Source of the DNA: Lachnospiraceae bacterium
GTDB taxonomy: Bacteria; Bacillota; Clostridia; Lachnospirales; Lachnospiraceae
Length of the DNA: 64,000 nucleotides
Reading direction: 5' to 3'
Assembly (NCBI GenBank): GCA_021770755.1
Contig: JAETQI010000009.1
Span: forward strand, 1-64,000
The notes under the pieces are model-generated. The model worked only from the letters and a program-made list of their open reading frames with translations, searched no databases and was not told the DNA's origin. Of this stretch, positions 43,478-53,039 are shown one piece after another. Made by a program: the position numbers and the translations under genes. Each line of letters opens with the position of its first letter. Position 1 is the stretch's first letter.

Positions 43478-44986
43478 ATGGCAAAACTTTACATCAATGA
43501 AAAGAACAAAAAAGGACACATCAACGCGGAGATCTACGGAAATTTTTCAGAGCATCTCGGACGCTGCATCTACGAGGGGATCTATGTGGGAGAAGACTCT
43601 GAGATCCCCAACACAAACGGAATGCGAAATGATGTCGTGGCGGCTCTGCGCGAGATGAAGCTGCCGGTACTGCGCTGGCCGGGCGGATGCTTTGCCGATG
43701 AGTATCACTGGATGGACGGCATCGGGCCAAAAGATTCGAGAAAGAAAATGATCAACACGAACTGGGGCGGTGTGACGGAAGATAACAGCTTTGGCACCCA
43801 TGAGTTCTTTGAGCTGTGCGAACAGATCGGCTGCAAGACATACATCAACGGCAATGTCGGCAGCGGCACGGTGCAGGAGATGTCCGAGTGGGTGGAGTAC
43901 ATGACGTTTGACGGTGTCTCTCCCATGGCAGAGCTTCGGAAACAGAACGGCCATGAGAAGGCATGGCATGTTGATTATTTCGGCGTGGGCAATGAGAACT
44001 GGGGCTGCGGCGGAAACATGACGCCGGGCTACTATGCCAACTTATATAGAAGATATCAGACTTTTGTGAGAAATTACAAAAAGGACCAGAAGATCTTTAA
44101 GATCTGCGGCGGTCCCAATGTGGACGACACCTACTGGACGGAGGAAGTGTTAAAGACCTGCTATGAAAATGCGCCGGATGGCTCCCATGGGTTTATGGAC
44201 GGGTTGTCCATGCACTATTATGTACACCCCGAAGGCTGGGAGAAGAAAGGCAGCGCCACAAAGTTTGACGAGAAGACATGGTACAAGACGCTGTACAAGG
44301 CATTGTATATAGAAGAATTGATCAAGATGCACACCAACATCATGGACAAATATGATCCTGAGAAGAAGATCGGACTGATCTGTGACGAGTGGGGAACGTG
44401 GTTTACCTGCGAGCCGGGGACGAATCCGGGATTTTTATATCAGCAGAGCACCATGCGCGACGCGCTGGTGGCAGGGCTCTCGCTCAACGTGTTCAACAAG
44501 CACTGCGACCGCGTGAAGATGGCGAACATCGCGCAGTTGGTCAATGTGCTCCAGGCAGTGATTCTCACCGACGGACCAAAGATGCTGCTCACACCGACAT
44601 ACCACGTATTCCATATGTACAGGTATCATCAGGATGCGGAGCTTGTCGACAGTTATCTTGAAGGCGCAAAAGAGATCGGCATGGACGAGGACTACATGGT
44701 TCCGAACATCCAGGAGTCTGTCTCCGTTGACAAGGACGGCGTGGTGACGATCACCCTGAACAATCTTTCTGTCACAGACAGCGAGGTGATGGAGATCGCT
44801 TTTGCAGAACTCATGCCAGGCGAAGTGACAGCGGCGATCGTGACGAATCAGATGGACGCGTACAATACCTTTGACGAGCCTGACAAGGTGAAGGAAACTG
44901 CGTTTAATGATTTTCAGATCATTGACAAGGGGATCACTTTCACGATGCCCGCGTGCAGTGTCGTGCAGTTCCGCGTGAAAAAGTGA
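43478..44986 (+). CDS. abfA: Alpha-L-arabinofuranosidase, GH51
   Basis: 502 residues, the standard intracellular GH51 size and layout: a TIM barrel then a C-terminal beta domain. The acid/base Glu173 is in [12 protein letters not shown], the nucleophile Glu304 in ICDEWGTWF. The N-terminal [18 protein letters not shown] and [13 protein letters not shown] motifs are diagnostic. It removes arabinose from arabinan or arabinoxylan fragments. No signal peptide. AGGAGG precedes the ATG. Confidence 0.94.
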   Translation: MAKLYINEKNKKGHINAEIYGNFSEHLGRCIYEGIYVGEDSEIPNTNGMRNDVVAALREMKLPVLRWPGGCFADEYHWMDGIGPKDSRKKMINTNWGGVTEDNSFGTHEFFELCEQIGCKTYINGNVGSGTVQEMSEWVEYMTFDGVSPMAELRKQNGHEKAWHVDYFGVGNENWGCGGNMTPGYYANLYRRYQTFVRNYKKDQKIFKICGGPNVDDTYWTEEVLKTCYENAPDGSHGFMDGLSMHYYVHPEGWEKKGSATKFDEKTWYKTLYKALYIEELIKMHTNIMDKYDPEKKIGLICDEWGTWFTCEPGTNPGFLYQQSTMRDALVAGLSLNVFNKHCDRVKMANIAQLVNVLQAVILTDGPKMLLTPTYHVFHMYRYHQDAELVDSYLEGAKEIGMDEDYMVPNIQESVSVDKDGVVTITLNNLSVTDSEVMEIAFAELMPGEVTAAIVTNQMDAYNTFDEPDKVKETAFNDFQIIDKGITFTMPACSVVQFRVKK

Positions 44987-45051
44987 AATGGCAGTATGCC
45001 CGCATAAAGAGAATGGGATCTGGGATTCAGATGAAGATGGAGGAGAAAGCC

Positions 45052-45321
45052 TTGGAGACAAACGGACAAGGGGCAGACAAAAGGCACTGTCGAAAGTGCC
45101 TCCTGCGCGAGATGGACAAGGAAGCCTACATGGACAATCTATACGACTACATCCGGAGACTGGATGAGGATATCAAAGCTGATCAGGCGCTCTACGAGGA
45201 GCGCCTGTCTGTCTGTAAGGCGTGTGACTATCTGGAGGCAGGCATGTGCAGGGCGTGCGGGTGCTTCGTGGAGCTGCGCGCAGTGATCCGGGACAACGTG
45301 TGCTCTTACGGGAAGTGGTGA
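45052..45321 (+). CDS. DUF6171-like small cysteine-rich protein
   Basis: 89 residues from a TTG at 45052 that has GGAGGAG 6 nt upstream; ATG 45031 is an alternative. CRKCLL, then a helical charged middle with YDYIRRLDEDIKAD, then CKACDYLEAGMCRACGCFVELR and a final CSYGKW. The paired Cys suggest a zinc-bound treble-clef-like site. Function unknown. It stands 65 nt after abfA and before the fatty acid promoter. Confidence 0.65.
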   Translation: METNGQGADKRHCRKCLLREMDKEAYMDNLYDYIRRLDEDIKADQALYEERLSVCKACDYLEAGMCRACGCFVELRAVIRDNVCSYGKW

Positions 45322-45403
45322 ACAGTGCATCTGCGGAAAAGGAAACCAAAAATAAAATTCAGATAAAATTCAGATAAAATCAAAAAAAACTGGAAAAAAA
45401 TAG

Positions 45404-45432
45404 TTGACAATCAGACTGTCAGGGTATATTCT
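45404..45432 (+). promoter_or_regulatory. Promoter of the fatty acid synthesis operon
   Basis: TTGACA (45404-45409) with -10 TATTCT (45427-45432) at 17 nt, or TATATT (45425-45430) at 15 nt. It is placed just upstream of three FabT-type boxes, about 150 nt before acpP. Confidence 0.65.
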
Positions 45433-45447
45433 ATTGCCTGTAAATAC

Positions 45448-45492
45448 TTTGATAATCAAAATATTTGAATATCAAAACATTTGATCATCAAA
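45448..45492 (+). promoter_or_regulatory. Three tandem FabT-type operator boxes
   Basis: TTTGATAATCAAA (45448-45460), TTTGAATATCAAA (45464-45476) and TTTGATCATCAAA (45480-45492) are 13-bp palindromes or near-palindromes set exactly 16 bp apart. They match the published FabT site type (TTTGATTATCAAA). They lie just downstream of the promoter, so a bound repressor would block initiation or elongation. The fabT-like gene at the operon end would make this an autoregulatory loop. Confidence 0.8.
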
Positions 45493-45582
45493 ACAAATCA
45501 AAGTATTGAAACATTATTTTTCAAAGAATTGCAAAAACAAAGTAAATGAAAAGAGAAATGAAAAAGAAAGGATGGAAACAAC

Positions 45583-45816
45583 ATGTCAGAAAAGATTAGA
45601 GAGATCATCGAGGGACAGCTTAACATTGAGGGCGTGGAGATCACGGAGGAGACACGTTTCAAGGAGGATCTGAACGCGGATTCGCTCGATCTGTTCGAGC
45701 TTGTGGACGCATTTCAGGAGGAGTACGGCGTGGAGATCCCGCCCGAGGATTTAGAGCAGATCACAACAGTCGGCGCCATCATCAAGTATCTGCAGGATAA
45801 AGGTGTCGAGGTGTAG
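45583..45816 (+). CDS. acpP: Acyl carrier protein
   Basis: 77 residues, acidic, four-helix. The phosphopantetheine Ser34 is in the DLNADSLDLFELV motif. It carries growing acyl chains between the Fab enzymes encoded after it. AGAAAGGATG lies upstream; first gene of the operon, with a long AT-rich leader behind the FabT boxes. Confidence 0.95.
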   Translation: MSEKIREIIEGQLNIEGVEITEETRFKEDLNADSLDLFELVDAFQEEYGVEIPPEDLEQITTVGAIIKYLQDKGVEV

Positions 45817-45828
45817 TCAGGAGCTTGC

Positions 45829-46776
45829 ATGAAAACAAGAATCACAGAACTTTTAGGAATTGAATATCCGGTCATACAGGGCGGCATGGCATGGGTGGCG
45901 GAGCACAATCTGGCCGCGGCAGTGTCAGAGGCCGGCGGGCTGGGGATCATCGGCGCGGGCGGCGCGCCGGCGGAATTTGTGAGAGAGCAGATCCGGAAAG
46001 TAAAGGAAGCGACAGACAGACCCTTTGGCGTCAACATCATGCTGATGAATCCGGAGGCGGATGCGATCGCGCAGGTGGTTGTCGACGAGGGTGTCAAAGT
46101 CGTCACGACCGGAGCCGGGAATCCGTCTGGGTACATGGAGATGTGGAAGCGGGCGGGCGTCAAAGTCATTCCGGTGATCGCGAGTGTCGCGATGGCGAAG
46201 CTGATGCAGCGCGGCGGCGCGGACGCAGTCGTCGCCGAAGGCATGGAGAGCGGCGGACATATCGGTTCGCTCACGACCATGGCGCTCGTGCCGCAGGTGG
46301 CGGACGCAGTGGAGATCCCGGTGATCGCGGCGGGCGGTATCGCGGACGGCAGAGGATTTGCGGCAGCGTTCATGCTGGGCGCGGAGGCAGTGCAGATCGG
46401 CACGCGCTTTGTGGCGGCAGCGGAATCCATCGTACATGAGAATTACAAGGCGATGCTCATCAAGGCAAAGGATATCGACTCTGCAGTCACGGGCATGACG
46501 ACCGGACACCCTGTCAGGAGCATCCGCAATAAGATGACGCGCGAGTACCTGAGACTTGAGCAGGAGGGCGCGGATTTTATGGAGCTTGAAAAGCTGACGC
46601 TCGGTTCTCTTAAGAAAGCTGTCGTGGAGGGCGATGTGGTGAACGGTACAGTCATGGCAGGGCAGATCGCGGGACTTGTGAAGAAAGAACAGCCGTGCAG
46701 GGAGATCATCACTGAGATCATGGAGCAGGGCATGGCGCTCCTTGGCAGGACATATGGAACAGGGCACATAGAATAA
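45829..46776 (+). CDS. fabK: Enoyl-ACP reductase II (FMN type)
   Basis: 315 residues. FabK features: YPVIQGGMAWVAEHNLAAAV at the N-terminus, GVNIMLMNPEADAIAQVVVDEGVKVV, EGMESGGHIGSLTTMALVPQV with the conserved His, and VIAAGGIADGRGFAAAFMLGA FMN-phosphate loop. It carries out the last reduction of each elongation cycle using NAD(P)H. It begins 12 nt after acpP. A second, clearly different FMN oxidoreductase follows further down the operon, so this one is the likely true FabK. Confidence 0.92.
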   Translation: MKTRITELLGIEYPVIQGGMAWVAEHNLAAAVSEAGGLGIIGAGGAPAEFVREQIRKVKEATDRPFGVNIMLMNPEADAIAQVVVDEGVKVVTTGAGNPSGYMEMWKRAGVKVIPVIASVAMAKLMQRGGADAVVAEGMESGGHIGSLTTMALVPQVADAVEIPVIAAGGIADGRGFAAAFMLGAEAVQIGTRFVAAAESIVHENYKAMLIKAKDIDSAVTGMTTGHPVRSIRNKMTREYLRLEQEGADFMELEKLTLGSLKKAVVEGDVVNGTVMAGQIAGLVKKEQPCREIITEIMEQGMALLGRTYGTGHIE

Positions 46777-46788
46777 GAAAGGCAAACA

Positions 46789-47712
46789 ATGAGCAGAACA
46801 GCATTTATTTTCCCGGGACAGGGTTCACAGTATGTGGGCATGGGAAAGGATTTTTATGATACATATGAGGAAGCAAAGCGTGTCTACCGGCTGGCGGGCG
46901 AAGTGTCGGGACTGGATATGGAGGCGCTCTGCTTCACGGAAAATGACAGGCTCAACATCACAGAGTACACGCAGATCGCGATGCTCGCCACAGAGGTGGC
47001 GATCCTTAAGGTGCTCGAGCAAAAGGGCGTCAGGGCGGATATCACGGCGGGTCTGAGCCTGGGTGAGTACGGCGCGCTGGCAGCGGCGGATGTCATGGAT
47101 CTAAAGGATCTGTTTTACATTATCCGAAAGCGCGGGATCTTTATGCAGGAGGCGTATCCGGAAGGCGGCGCCATGACAGCGGTGCTTGGTCTTGCGAGCG
47201 ATACGATCGAGGAGATCTGCCGCCAGACAAAAGGGATCGTGACCATCGCAAACTACAACTGTCCTGGTCAGATCGTCATCACAGGCGAGGCGGGTGCAGT
47301 GTCGGAGGCGGCAAAAGCACTCTCCGATGCCGGCGCAAAGCGCTGCGTGCCGCTCAAGGTCAGCGGACCGTTCCACTCCCGGCTGCTTGCCGGCGCAGGC
47401 GACAGGCTTGAGAAGGAACTGTACGGTATCAGGCTCAGACAGCCTTCCATCCCGTACATCAGCAATGTAAACGCGCTTGAGGTGACAGAGGCCGCGCCAG
47501 TCAAGTCTCTTCTGAAAGATCAGGTGTCAAACTCCGTGTGCTGGCAGCAGACGATCGAGAAGATGATCGCGGGCGGTGTCGATACGTTTATAGAGATCGG
47601 GCCGGGAAGGACGCTCAGCGGCTTTGTCAAAAAGATCAGCAAGGATGTGAAATGCCTGAATATCGACAAGCTGGCTGACATGGATAAAGCATTGGAGGAA
47701 TCGGGATGTTAA
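46789..47712 (+). CDS. fabD: Malonyl-CoA:ACP transacylase
   Basis: 307 residues. IFPGQGSQYVGMGKD start, nucleophile Ser90 in GLSLGEYGAL, catalytic His in VSGPFHSRLL, and EIGPGRTLSGF at the end. It loads malonyl units on ACP. Its end overlaps the fabG start by 7 nt, indicating translational coupling. Confidence 0.95.
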   Translation: MSRTAFIFPGQGSQYVGMGKDFYDTYEEAKRVYRLAGEVSGLDMEALCFTENDRLNITEYTQIAMLATEVAILKVLEQKGVRADITAGLSLGEYGALAAADVMDLKDLFYIIRKRGIFMQEAYPEGGAMTAVLGLASDTIEEICRQTKGIVTIANYNCPGQIVITGEAGAVSEAAKALSDAGAKRCVPLKVSGPFHSRLLAGAGDRLEKELYGIRLRQPSIPYISNVNALEVTEAAPVKSLLKDQVSNSVCWQQTIEKMIAGGVDTFIEIGPGRTLSGFVKKISKDVKCLNIDKLADMDKALEESGC

Positions 47713-48446
47713 CGGGTAAGGTAGCCCTTGTGACAGGGGCAGGCAGAGGTATTGGCAGTGCGGTCGCACGCATGCTGGCAAAAAACGGCGCGACGGTCAT
47801 CGTGAACTATAACGGTTCAAGGGAGAGCGCGGAGGCGGTTGTCGCCGGGATCGAGCGGGACGGCGGCAGTGCGGAGGCAATGCAGTGCAACGTGTCTGAT
47901 TTTGCGTCCAGCGAGACATTTGTCAAGGCGGTTCTGGAAAAGTACAAGAAGGTGGATATCCTTGTCAACAATGCGGGTATTACCAGGGATAACCTGATCA
48001 TGCGCATGTCCGAGGAGGATTACGATGCGGTGCTCGACACGAACCTAAAGGGTGCCTTTAACATGATCCGCCATCTCTCGCGCAGCATGGTCCGGCAGAG
48101 AAGCGGGAAGATCATCAACATTTCTTCGGTGAGCGGTATCCTGGGAAACGCGGGACAGTCGAACTATTCCGCGTCAAAGGCGGGGCTGATCGGTCTTACC
48201 AGGAGCGTCGCAAGAGAGCTTGCGGGCAGGGGGATCAATGTCAATGCGGTAGCGCCGGGATTTATCGATACGGATATGACCAGAAATATGACAGAAGAAG
48301 CTAAGAAGGCGCTCAATGGCATGATCCCCATGGGAAAGATGGGAAGTGCGGAGGATATCGCGGATCTCGTCCTGTTTCTGGCGGGAGAGCACTCGGACTA
48401 TATCACCGGACAGGTGATCTGCGTGGATGGCGGCATGGCGATGTGA
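47706..48446 (+). CDS. fabG: 3-oxoacyl-ACP reductase
   Basis: 246 residues, a classical short-chain dehydrogenase. NADPH loop VTGAGRGIGSAVA, NNAGITRDNL, catalytic Ser in NISSVSGILGNAG, and YSASKAG with the Tyr-Lys pair. It reduces 3-ketoacyl-ACP. ATG 47706 overlaps the end of fabD. Confidence 0.95.
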   Translation: MLTGKVALVTGAGRGIGSAVARMLAKNGATVIVNYNGSRESAEAVVAGIERDGGSAEAMQCNVSDFASSETFVKAVLEKYKKVDILVNNAGITRDNLIMRMSEEDYDAVLDTNLKGAFNMIRHLSRSMVRQRSGKIINISSVSGILGNAGQSNYSASKAGLIGLTRSVARELAGRGINVNAVAPGFIDTDMTRNMTEEAKKALNGMIPMGKMGSAEDIADLVLFLAGEHSDYITGQVICVDGGMAM

Positions 48447-48486
48447 GCCGTCCGGCGGTAACAGTTCGAAGGGAAAGGATGAGGGT

Positions 48487-49728
48487 ATGAAGAGAAGAGT
48501 AGTTGTAACAGGCATGGGGGCAGTGACCCCGATCGGCAACGACGTCGCGTCTTTCTGGGACGGCGTGAAGGCGGGAAAGACCGGCTTTGGACCGATCACC
48601 TATTTTGATACATCGGACTACAAATGCAAGCTGGCGGCGGAGGTCAAGGACTTTAACGCGGCCGATCACATGGACAAAAAAGCCGCGCGCAGGATGGAGC
48701 CTTTCTGCCAGTTTGCGGTTGCGGCGGCAAAGGAAGCGGTCGGGGACGCTGGTCTGGACATGACAAAAGAGGATCCCTACAGGGCAGGCTGCGCGGTGGG
48801 AAGCGGCATCGGAAGCCTGCAGGCGATGGAGCGGGAACACACCAGGCTGGTGGAAAAAGGACCTTCCAGAGTGGCGCCGCTTTTGGTCCCGCTGATGATC
48901 TCCAACATGGCGGCCGGAAATGTCAGCATCGCGCTCAATCTCAAGGGCAAGAGCATCAATGTGGTGACGGCATGTGCCACGGGTACGAACTCCATCGGCG
49001 AGGCGTTCCGGACGATCCAGTACGGTGACGCGGATATCATGGTGGCGGGCGGAACGGAGAGCTCGATCACGCCGATCGGGATTGCGGGATTTTCATCCCT
49101 GACAGCGCTCTCGACCTGTGAGGATCCGGCGCGCTGTTCGATTCCGTTTGACAAGGACAGAAGCGGTTTTGTCATGGGCGAGGGTGCGGGCATTGTCGTG
49201 CTTGAGGAGCTGGAGCACGCCAGGGCGCGCGGCGCAAAGATCTATGCGGAGGTTGTGGGATATGGCTGCTCATCGGACGCGTACCACATCACATCGCCGG
49301 CGGAGGACGGCGCGGGAGCGGCGGCGGCGATGCTTGGCGCCGTGAGGGATGCAGGCGCCTTGCCCGAGGAGATCACGTATATCAACGCCCACGGAACGGC
49401 GACACATCACAACGATCTGTTTGAGACGAGGGCGATCAAGCTTGCGTTTGGCGACCATGCAAAGAAGATCAGGATCAACTCTACCAAATCGATGGTAGGG
49501 CATCTTTTGGGCGCGGCGGGGGCAGTCGAGTTTGTCGCCTGCGTGAAAGAGATCCAGGAGGGCTATATCCATCGGACAGTCGGACTCACAGCGTGCGAGG
49601 AGGAGATGGACTTAGACTACTGCAGGGAGAGCAGCAGCGGTGACTTTATGTACGCACTCAGCAACTCCCTGGGATTTGGCGGACACAACGCGAGCATATT
49701 AGTGAAAAAATATGCGGAATCAATATGA
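48487..49728 (+). CDS. fabF: 3-oxoacyl-ACP synthase II
   Basis: 413 residues, thiolase fold. Nucleophile Cys163 in VVTACATGTNSI, His in INAHGTATHHND and His in TKSMVGHLLGAAG complete the Cys-His-His triad. It condenses malonyl-ACP with acyl-ACP. ATG 48487 follows GGGAAAGGATGAG; the frame extends upstream without a ribosome site. It is the only elongating condensing enzyme in the operon, no FabB being present. Confidence 0.95.
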   Translation: MKRRVVVTGMGAVTPIGNDVASFWDGVKAGKTGFGPITYFDTSDYKCKLAAEVKDFNAADHMDKKAARRMEPFCQFAVAAAKEAVGDAGLDMTKEDPYRAGCAVGSGIGSLQAMEREHTRLVEKGPSRVAPLLVPLMISNMAAGNVSIALNLKGKSINVVTACATGTNSIGEAFRTIQYGDADIMVAGGTESSITPIGIAGFSSLTALSTCEDPARCSIPFDKDRSGFVMGEGAGIVVLEELEHARARGAKIYAEVVGYGCSSDAYHITSPAEDGAGAAAAMLGAVRDAGALPEEITYINAHGTATHHNDLFETRAIKLAFGDHAKKIRINSTKSMVGHLLGAAGAVEFVACVKEIQEGYIHRTVGLTACEEEMDLDYCRESSSGDFMYALSNSLGFGGHNASILVKKYAESI

Positions 49729-49783
49729 GGAATAAATAGTTAGACAGAGCGTGTATTATATATAGAAGGAAAAGGTGACACAT

Positions 49784-50215
49784 ATGTCGGTTTATACAGC
49801 AAAGGAGATCATGGAAATCATCCCGCACAGACATCCGTTTCTGCTGATCGACACCATCGAGGAGCTCGAGGAAGGCGTAAGGGCAGTCGGGAAAAAGTGC
49901 GTGAGCTTTAATGAGCCGTATTTTGCAGGGCATTTCCCAGGCAATCCCGTCATGCCGGGCGTACTGATCGTGGAGGCGCTGGCGCAGGTCGGGGCGGTCG
50001 CGCTGCTGGGGCTTCCGGAGTGGAAGGGCAAGACGGCGTACTTTGCAGGGATCAACAAAGCGCGGTTCAAACAGAAGGTGCTGCCGGGCGATGTGCTGAT
50101 GCTTGAGACGAAGATCACGAAGGTGAGCGGGCCGATCGGTGTCGGCGAGGCGATCGCCACAGTCGACGGCAGGACAGCCTGCAGGGCGGAGCTGATGTTT
50201 GCCATAGGAGTCTAG
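49784..50215 (+). CDS. fabZ: 3-hydroxyacyl-ACP dehydratase
   Basis: 143 residues, hot-dog fold. [12 protein letters not shown] holds the catalytic His, and [20 protein letters not shown] holds the catalytic Glu. It dehydrates 3-hydroxyacyl-ACP to the trans-2-enoyl form. FabZ-type enzymes do not normally isomerise to cis-3, so unsaturated fatty acids need another enzyme. The start at 49784 has AAGGAAAAGGTG upstream. Confidence 0.94.
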   Translation: MSVYTAKEIMEIIPHRHPFLLIDTIEELEEGVRAVGKKCVSFNEPYFAGHFPGNPVMPGVLIVEALAQVGAVALLGLPEWKGKTAYFAGINKARFKQKVLPGDVLMLETKITKVSGPIGVGEAIATVDGRTACRAELMFAIGV

Positions 50216-50226
50216 GAGGTTGGATG

Positions 50227-51993
50227 ATGGAAAGATCACAGCATATCAGGACTGGAAGAAGATTTCCCGTTAATCTGTACAATAAGATAGAAGAAAAGCT
50301 GAAAAACAGGTCGGATGAAGCGCAGGAGGCGGCGACTGAAAAGAAAGAGGATACAGGACTCGTCAAGTGCCCTAAGTGCGGCAGGATGGTGGAGCGCGCC
50401 CGCGTGGTAAAGAAAAAATACGTGTGTTATGAGTGCGGCGGCTATTTCCGGGTGAAGACCAACAACCGGATCCGCATGGTCGCTGACGCGAAGAGCTTTG
50501 AGCCGTGGTTTGAGGACATGGCGGTGAGCAATCCGCTCGACTATGAGGGATATGAGGATAAGCTCGCGGCAGCGCGGGAGAAGACGGGGTTACAGGAGGC
50601 AGTGACTGTCGGGCGCTGCAAAGTGTTTGGTGACGACATCGTCCTTGGCGTGTGCGATTCCCGCTTTATGATGGCGAGTATGGGACATGTGGTGGGTGAG
50701 AAGATTACAAAGGCGATCGAGCGCGCGACGGAGTTAAAGCTTCCGGTATTCCTGTTCTGCTGTTCCGGCGGCGCGAGAATGCAGGAGGGGATCGTTTCGC
50801 TGATGCAGATGGCAAAGACATCGGCAGCGATCCGGCGGCACGGCGATGCCGGACTGCTGTACTGCACGATACTGACAGATCCCACGACGGGCGGCGTGAC
50901 GGCAAGCTTTGCGATGCTTGGCGATGTGATCATGGCAGAGCCGGGGGCGCTGATCGGTTTTGCAGGGCCAAGAGTGATCAAGCAGACGATCGGCCAGGAG
51001 CTTCCGGAGGGCTTTCAGACATCGGAATTTTTGGTGGAGCACGGGTTTGTGGACGGTATCGTGCTGCGGGAGAATTTGAAGAAGACGATCCATTTTCTGA
51101 TCCGGTCCCATCAGGGCACAGGCAGACAGCGGTACACCAACTTTTATCCGGGCACGGATTTTCAGTTTAAGCTCAGCGAGGAATTAAAAGAACAGACGTG
51201 GAAGTCCCGTCCGCGCAGTGCGTGGGAGAAAGTGAAGGCAGTCCGGCAGGTGGAGCGCCCGTCCGCGTTTGACTATATGGACAGCATATTTGACATCTTT
51301 GTCGAGGCGCATGGCGACAGGGGATTTGCCGACGACAAGGCACTGATCGGCGGTATCGCATTTCTTGAGGGGCAGCCGGTGACTGTGGTGGCGGACATCA
51401 AGGGCAAGGATTTCAAGGAATGCCAGGAGAGAAACTTCGGCATGCCGCTTCCTGAGGGCTACCGCAAGGCACTGCGCCTGATGAAGCAGGCGGAGAAATT
51501 CAACCGTCCGATCATCAGCTTTGTCAATACCTCCGGCGCATTCTGCGGTCTGGAGGCGGAGGAGCGCGGACAGGGCGAGGCGATCGCAAGAAACCTGCTG
51601 GAGATGTCGGGACTTAAGGTTCCGGTGCTGTGCATCCTGATCGGTGAGGGCGGCAGCGGCGGCGCGCTTGCGACGGCAGTCGGAAATGAAGTGTGGATGA
51701 TGGAGAATGCGACGTACTCGATCCTCTCGCCGGAAGGGTTCGCGTCGATCTTGTGGAAGGATTCCAACAGGGCGCAGGAGGCGAGCGAGGTCATGAACAT
51801 CACCGCACAGGACTTAAAACGTCTTGGCGTGATCGAGCGCATCATCCCGGAATTTGGCGGCGCGGACAAGAAGACGGCAGCGGCGATCGGCGGTTACATG
51901 AAGGAGCATATCAAGGAATTTCTGGAGAAGTATGACGGGAAGAGCGGAGAGCAGATCGCAGGCGAGCGCTATGAGCGTTTCCGCAATTTTTAG
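50227..51993 (+). CDS. accDA: Acetyl-CoA carboxylase carboxyltransferase, beta-alpha fusion
   Basis: 588 residues. Residues about 45-300 are AccD: a zinc ribbon with CPKCG and CYECGG, then [12 protein letters not shown] and a [17 protein letters not shown] core. Residues about 310-588 are Acc[21 protein letters not shown], a [10 protein letters not shown] strand, [16 protein letters not shown] and [11 protein letters not shown]. In most bacteria these are two genes; here there is one uninterrupted frame. The biotin carrier (accB) and biotin carboxylase (accC) are not in the operon. ATG 50227 has AGGAGG 7 nt upstream; ATG 50224 is also possible. Confidence 0.92.
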   Translation: MERSQHIRTGRRFPVNLYNKIEEKLKNRSDEAQEAATEKKEDTGLVKCPKCGRMVERARVVKKKYVCYECGGYFRVKTNNRIRMVADAKSFEPWFEDMAVSNPLDYEGYEDKLAAAREKTGLQEAVTVGRCKVFGDDIVLGVCDSRFMMASMGHVVGEKITKAIERATELKLPVFLFCCSGGARMQEGIVSLMQMAKTSAAIRRHGDAGLLYCTILTDPTTGGVTASFAMLGDVIMAEPGALIGFAGPRVIKQTIGQELPEGFQTSEFLVEHGFVDGIVLRENLKKTIHFLIRSHQGTGRQRYTNFYPGTDFQFKLSEELKEQTWKSRPRSAWEKVKAVRQVERPSAFDYMDSIFDIFVEAHGDRGFADDKALIGGIAFLEGQPVTVVADIKGKDFKECQERNFGMPLPEGYRKALRLMKQAEKFNRPIISFVNTSGAFCGLEAEERGQGEAIARNLLEMSGLKVPVLCILIGEGGSGGALATAVGNEVWMMENATYSILSPEGFASILWKDSNRAQEASEVMNITAQDLKRLGVIERIIPEFGGADKKTAAAIGGYMKEHIKEFLEKYDGKSGEQIAGERYERFRNF

Positions 51994-52004
51994 AGGACAG
52001 GATT

Positions 52005-53039
52005 ATGAGTGAGTTAAGGATAGGCAGTCTCTGCGCGCGCATTCCCGTGATACAGGGCGGCATGGGAGTCGGTGTGAGCCTGTCAGGTCTGGCGGGCGCA
52101 GTGGCGGCGGCAGGCGGCGTGGGTGTGATATCGACCGCCCAGATCGGCTACCGCGATCCCGACTTCGGCAGACATCCGATCGAGTGCAACCTAAAAGCGG
52201 TCGGTGAGGAGATCAGAAAGGCGCGCAGCGCGGCAGGCGGCGGTATCGTCGGCGTCAATATCATGGTGGTGACAAGGCGGTATGAGGACTATGTAAAGGC
52301 GGCGGTGTCAGCGGGTGCCGATCTGATCATATCCGGCGCGGGACTTCCCATGAATCTGCCGGAACTTGCAGGCGGCGCGGCGATCGCCCCGATCGTCTCG
52401 AGCAGGAAAGCGCTGCATGTGATCGCCAGGCACTGGAAAAAGAAGTATGACAGAAAACCGGATCTCGTTGTGGTCGAGGGACCTTTGGCGGGCGGACATC
52501 TTGGCTTCTCCAAAGAAGATATCGAGGCGTACACGGCGGCAAAGGAAAAGGATTATGACGATGAGGTGCGGTCGATCATAGCGCTCGCAGACGAGCTGGG
52601 AACACCGGTCGCGGTGGCGGGCGGCATCTATGGGCGCGGGGATATGGAGCATTATCTTGCGATGGGGGCAAAGGGTGTGCAGATCGCCACACGCTTTGTG
52701 ACGACGCGGGAATGCGATGCCTCCGAGGCATACAAACAGGCGTACATCGACGCGAAGCAGGAGGACATCGTCATCGTCAGAAGCCCGGTGGGAATGCCGG
52801 GGCGCGCGATACACAATGCGTTTCTTGACAGGGTACAGTCGGGAGAGCGCTTTATGAGAGGCTGCAGACAGTGCATCACGACGTGTAAGCCGGACACGGC
52901 GCCCTACTGCATCACGGAAGCGCTGATCAACGCGGTGGAGGGAAGGCTCGACGAGGGACTGATCTTCTGCGGGAGCAATGCCTACAGGGCGGACAGGATC
53001 GAGACCGTAGCCGATATAATGGAGGAATTTTCTCAATGA
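52005..53039 (+). CDS. FMN oxidoreductase of the nitronate monooxygenase/FabK family with Cys cluster; FabX-like candidate
   Basis: 344 residues. The TIM-barrel FMN fold is clear: IPVIQGGMGVGVSLSGLAGA, GVNIMVVTRRYEDY, VVVEGPLAGGHLGFS with the active-site His, VAVAGGIYGRGDMEHYLAMGA. Unlike FabK it has a C-terminal cluster GCRQCITTCKPDTAPYC, a CxxCxxxCx7C pattern suited to a [4Fe-4S] centre. FabX of Helicobacter pylori is an NMO-family enzyme with an iron-sulfur cluster that makes the double bond of unsaturated fatty acids by dehydrogenation and isomerisation. Position inside a fab operon that lacks FabA, FabM and FabN fits this. It lies 11 nt after accDA and overlaps fabH by 4 nt. Function remains inference. 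Confidence 0.75.
   Translation: MSELRIGSLCARIPVIQGGMGVGVSLSGLAGAVAAAGGVGVISTAQIGYRDPDFGRHPIECNLKAVGEEIRKARSAAGGGIVGVNIMVVTRRYEDYVKAAVSAGADLIISGAGLPMNLPELAGGAAIAPIVSSRKALHVIARHWKKKYDRKPDLVVVEGPLAGGHLGFSKEDIEAYTAAKEKDYDDEVRSIIALADELGTPVAVAGGIYGRGDMEHYLAMGAKGVQIATRFVTTRECDASEAYKQAYIDAKQEDIVIVRSPVGMPGRAIHNAFLDRVQSGERFMRGCRQCITTCKPDTAPYCITEALINAVEGRLDEGLIFCGSNAYRADRIETVADIMEEFSQ

Noticed and set aside
45448-45492. Regularly spaced short repeats, first considered a mini-CRISPR
   Set aside because: Units are 13-bp palindromes with 3-bp gaps, far too short for repeat-spacer units, and they match FabT operators at the right place.
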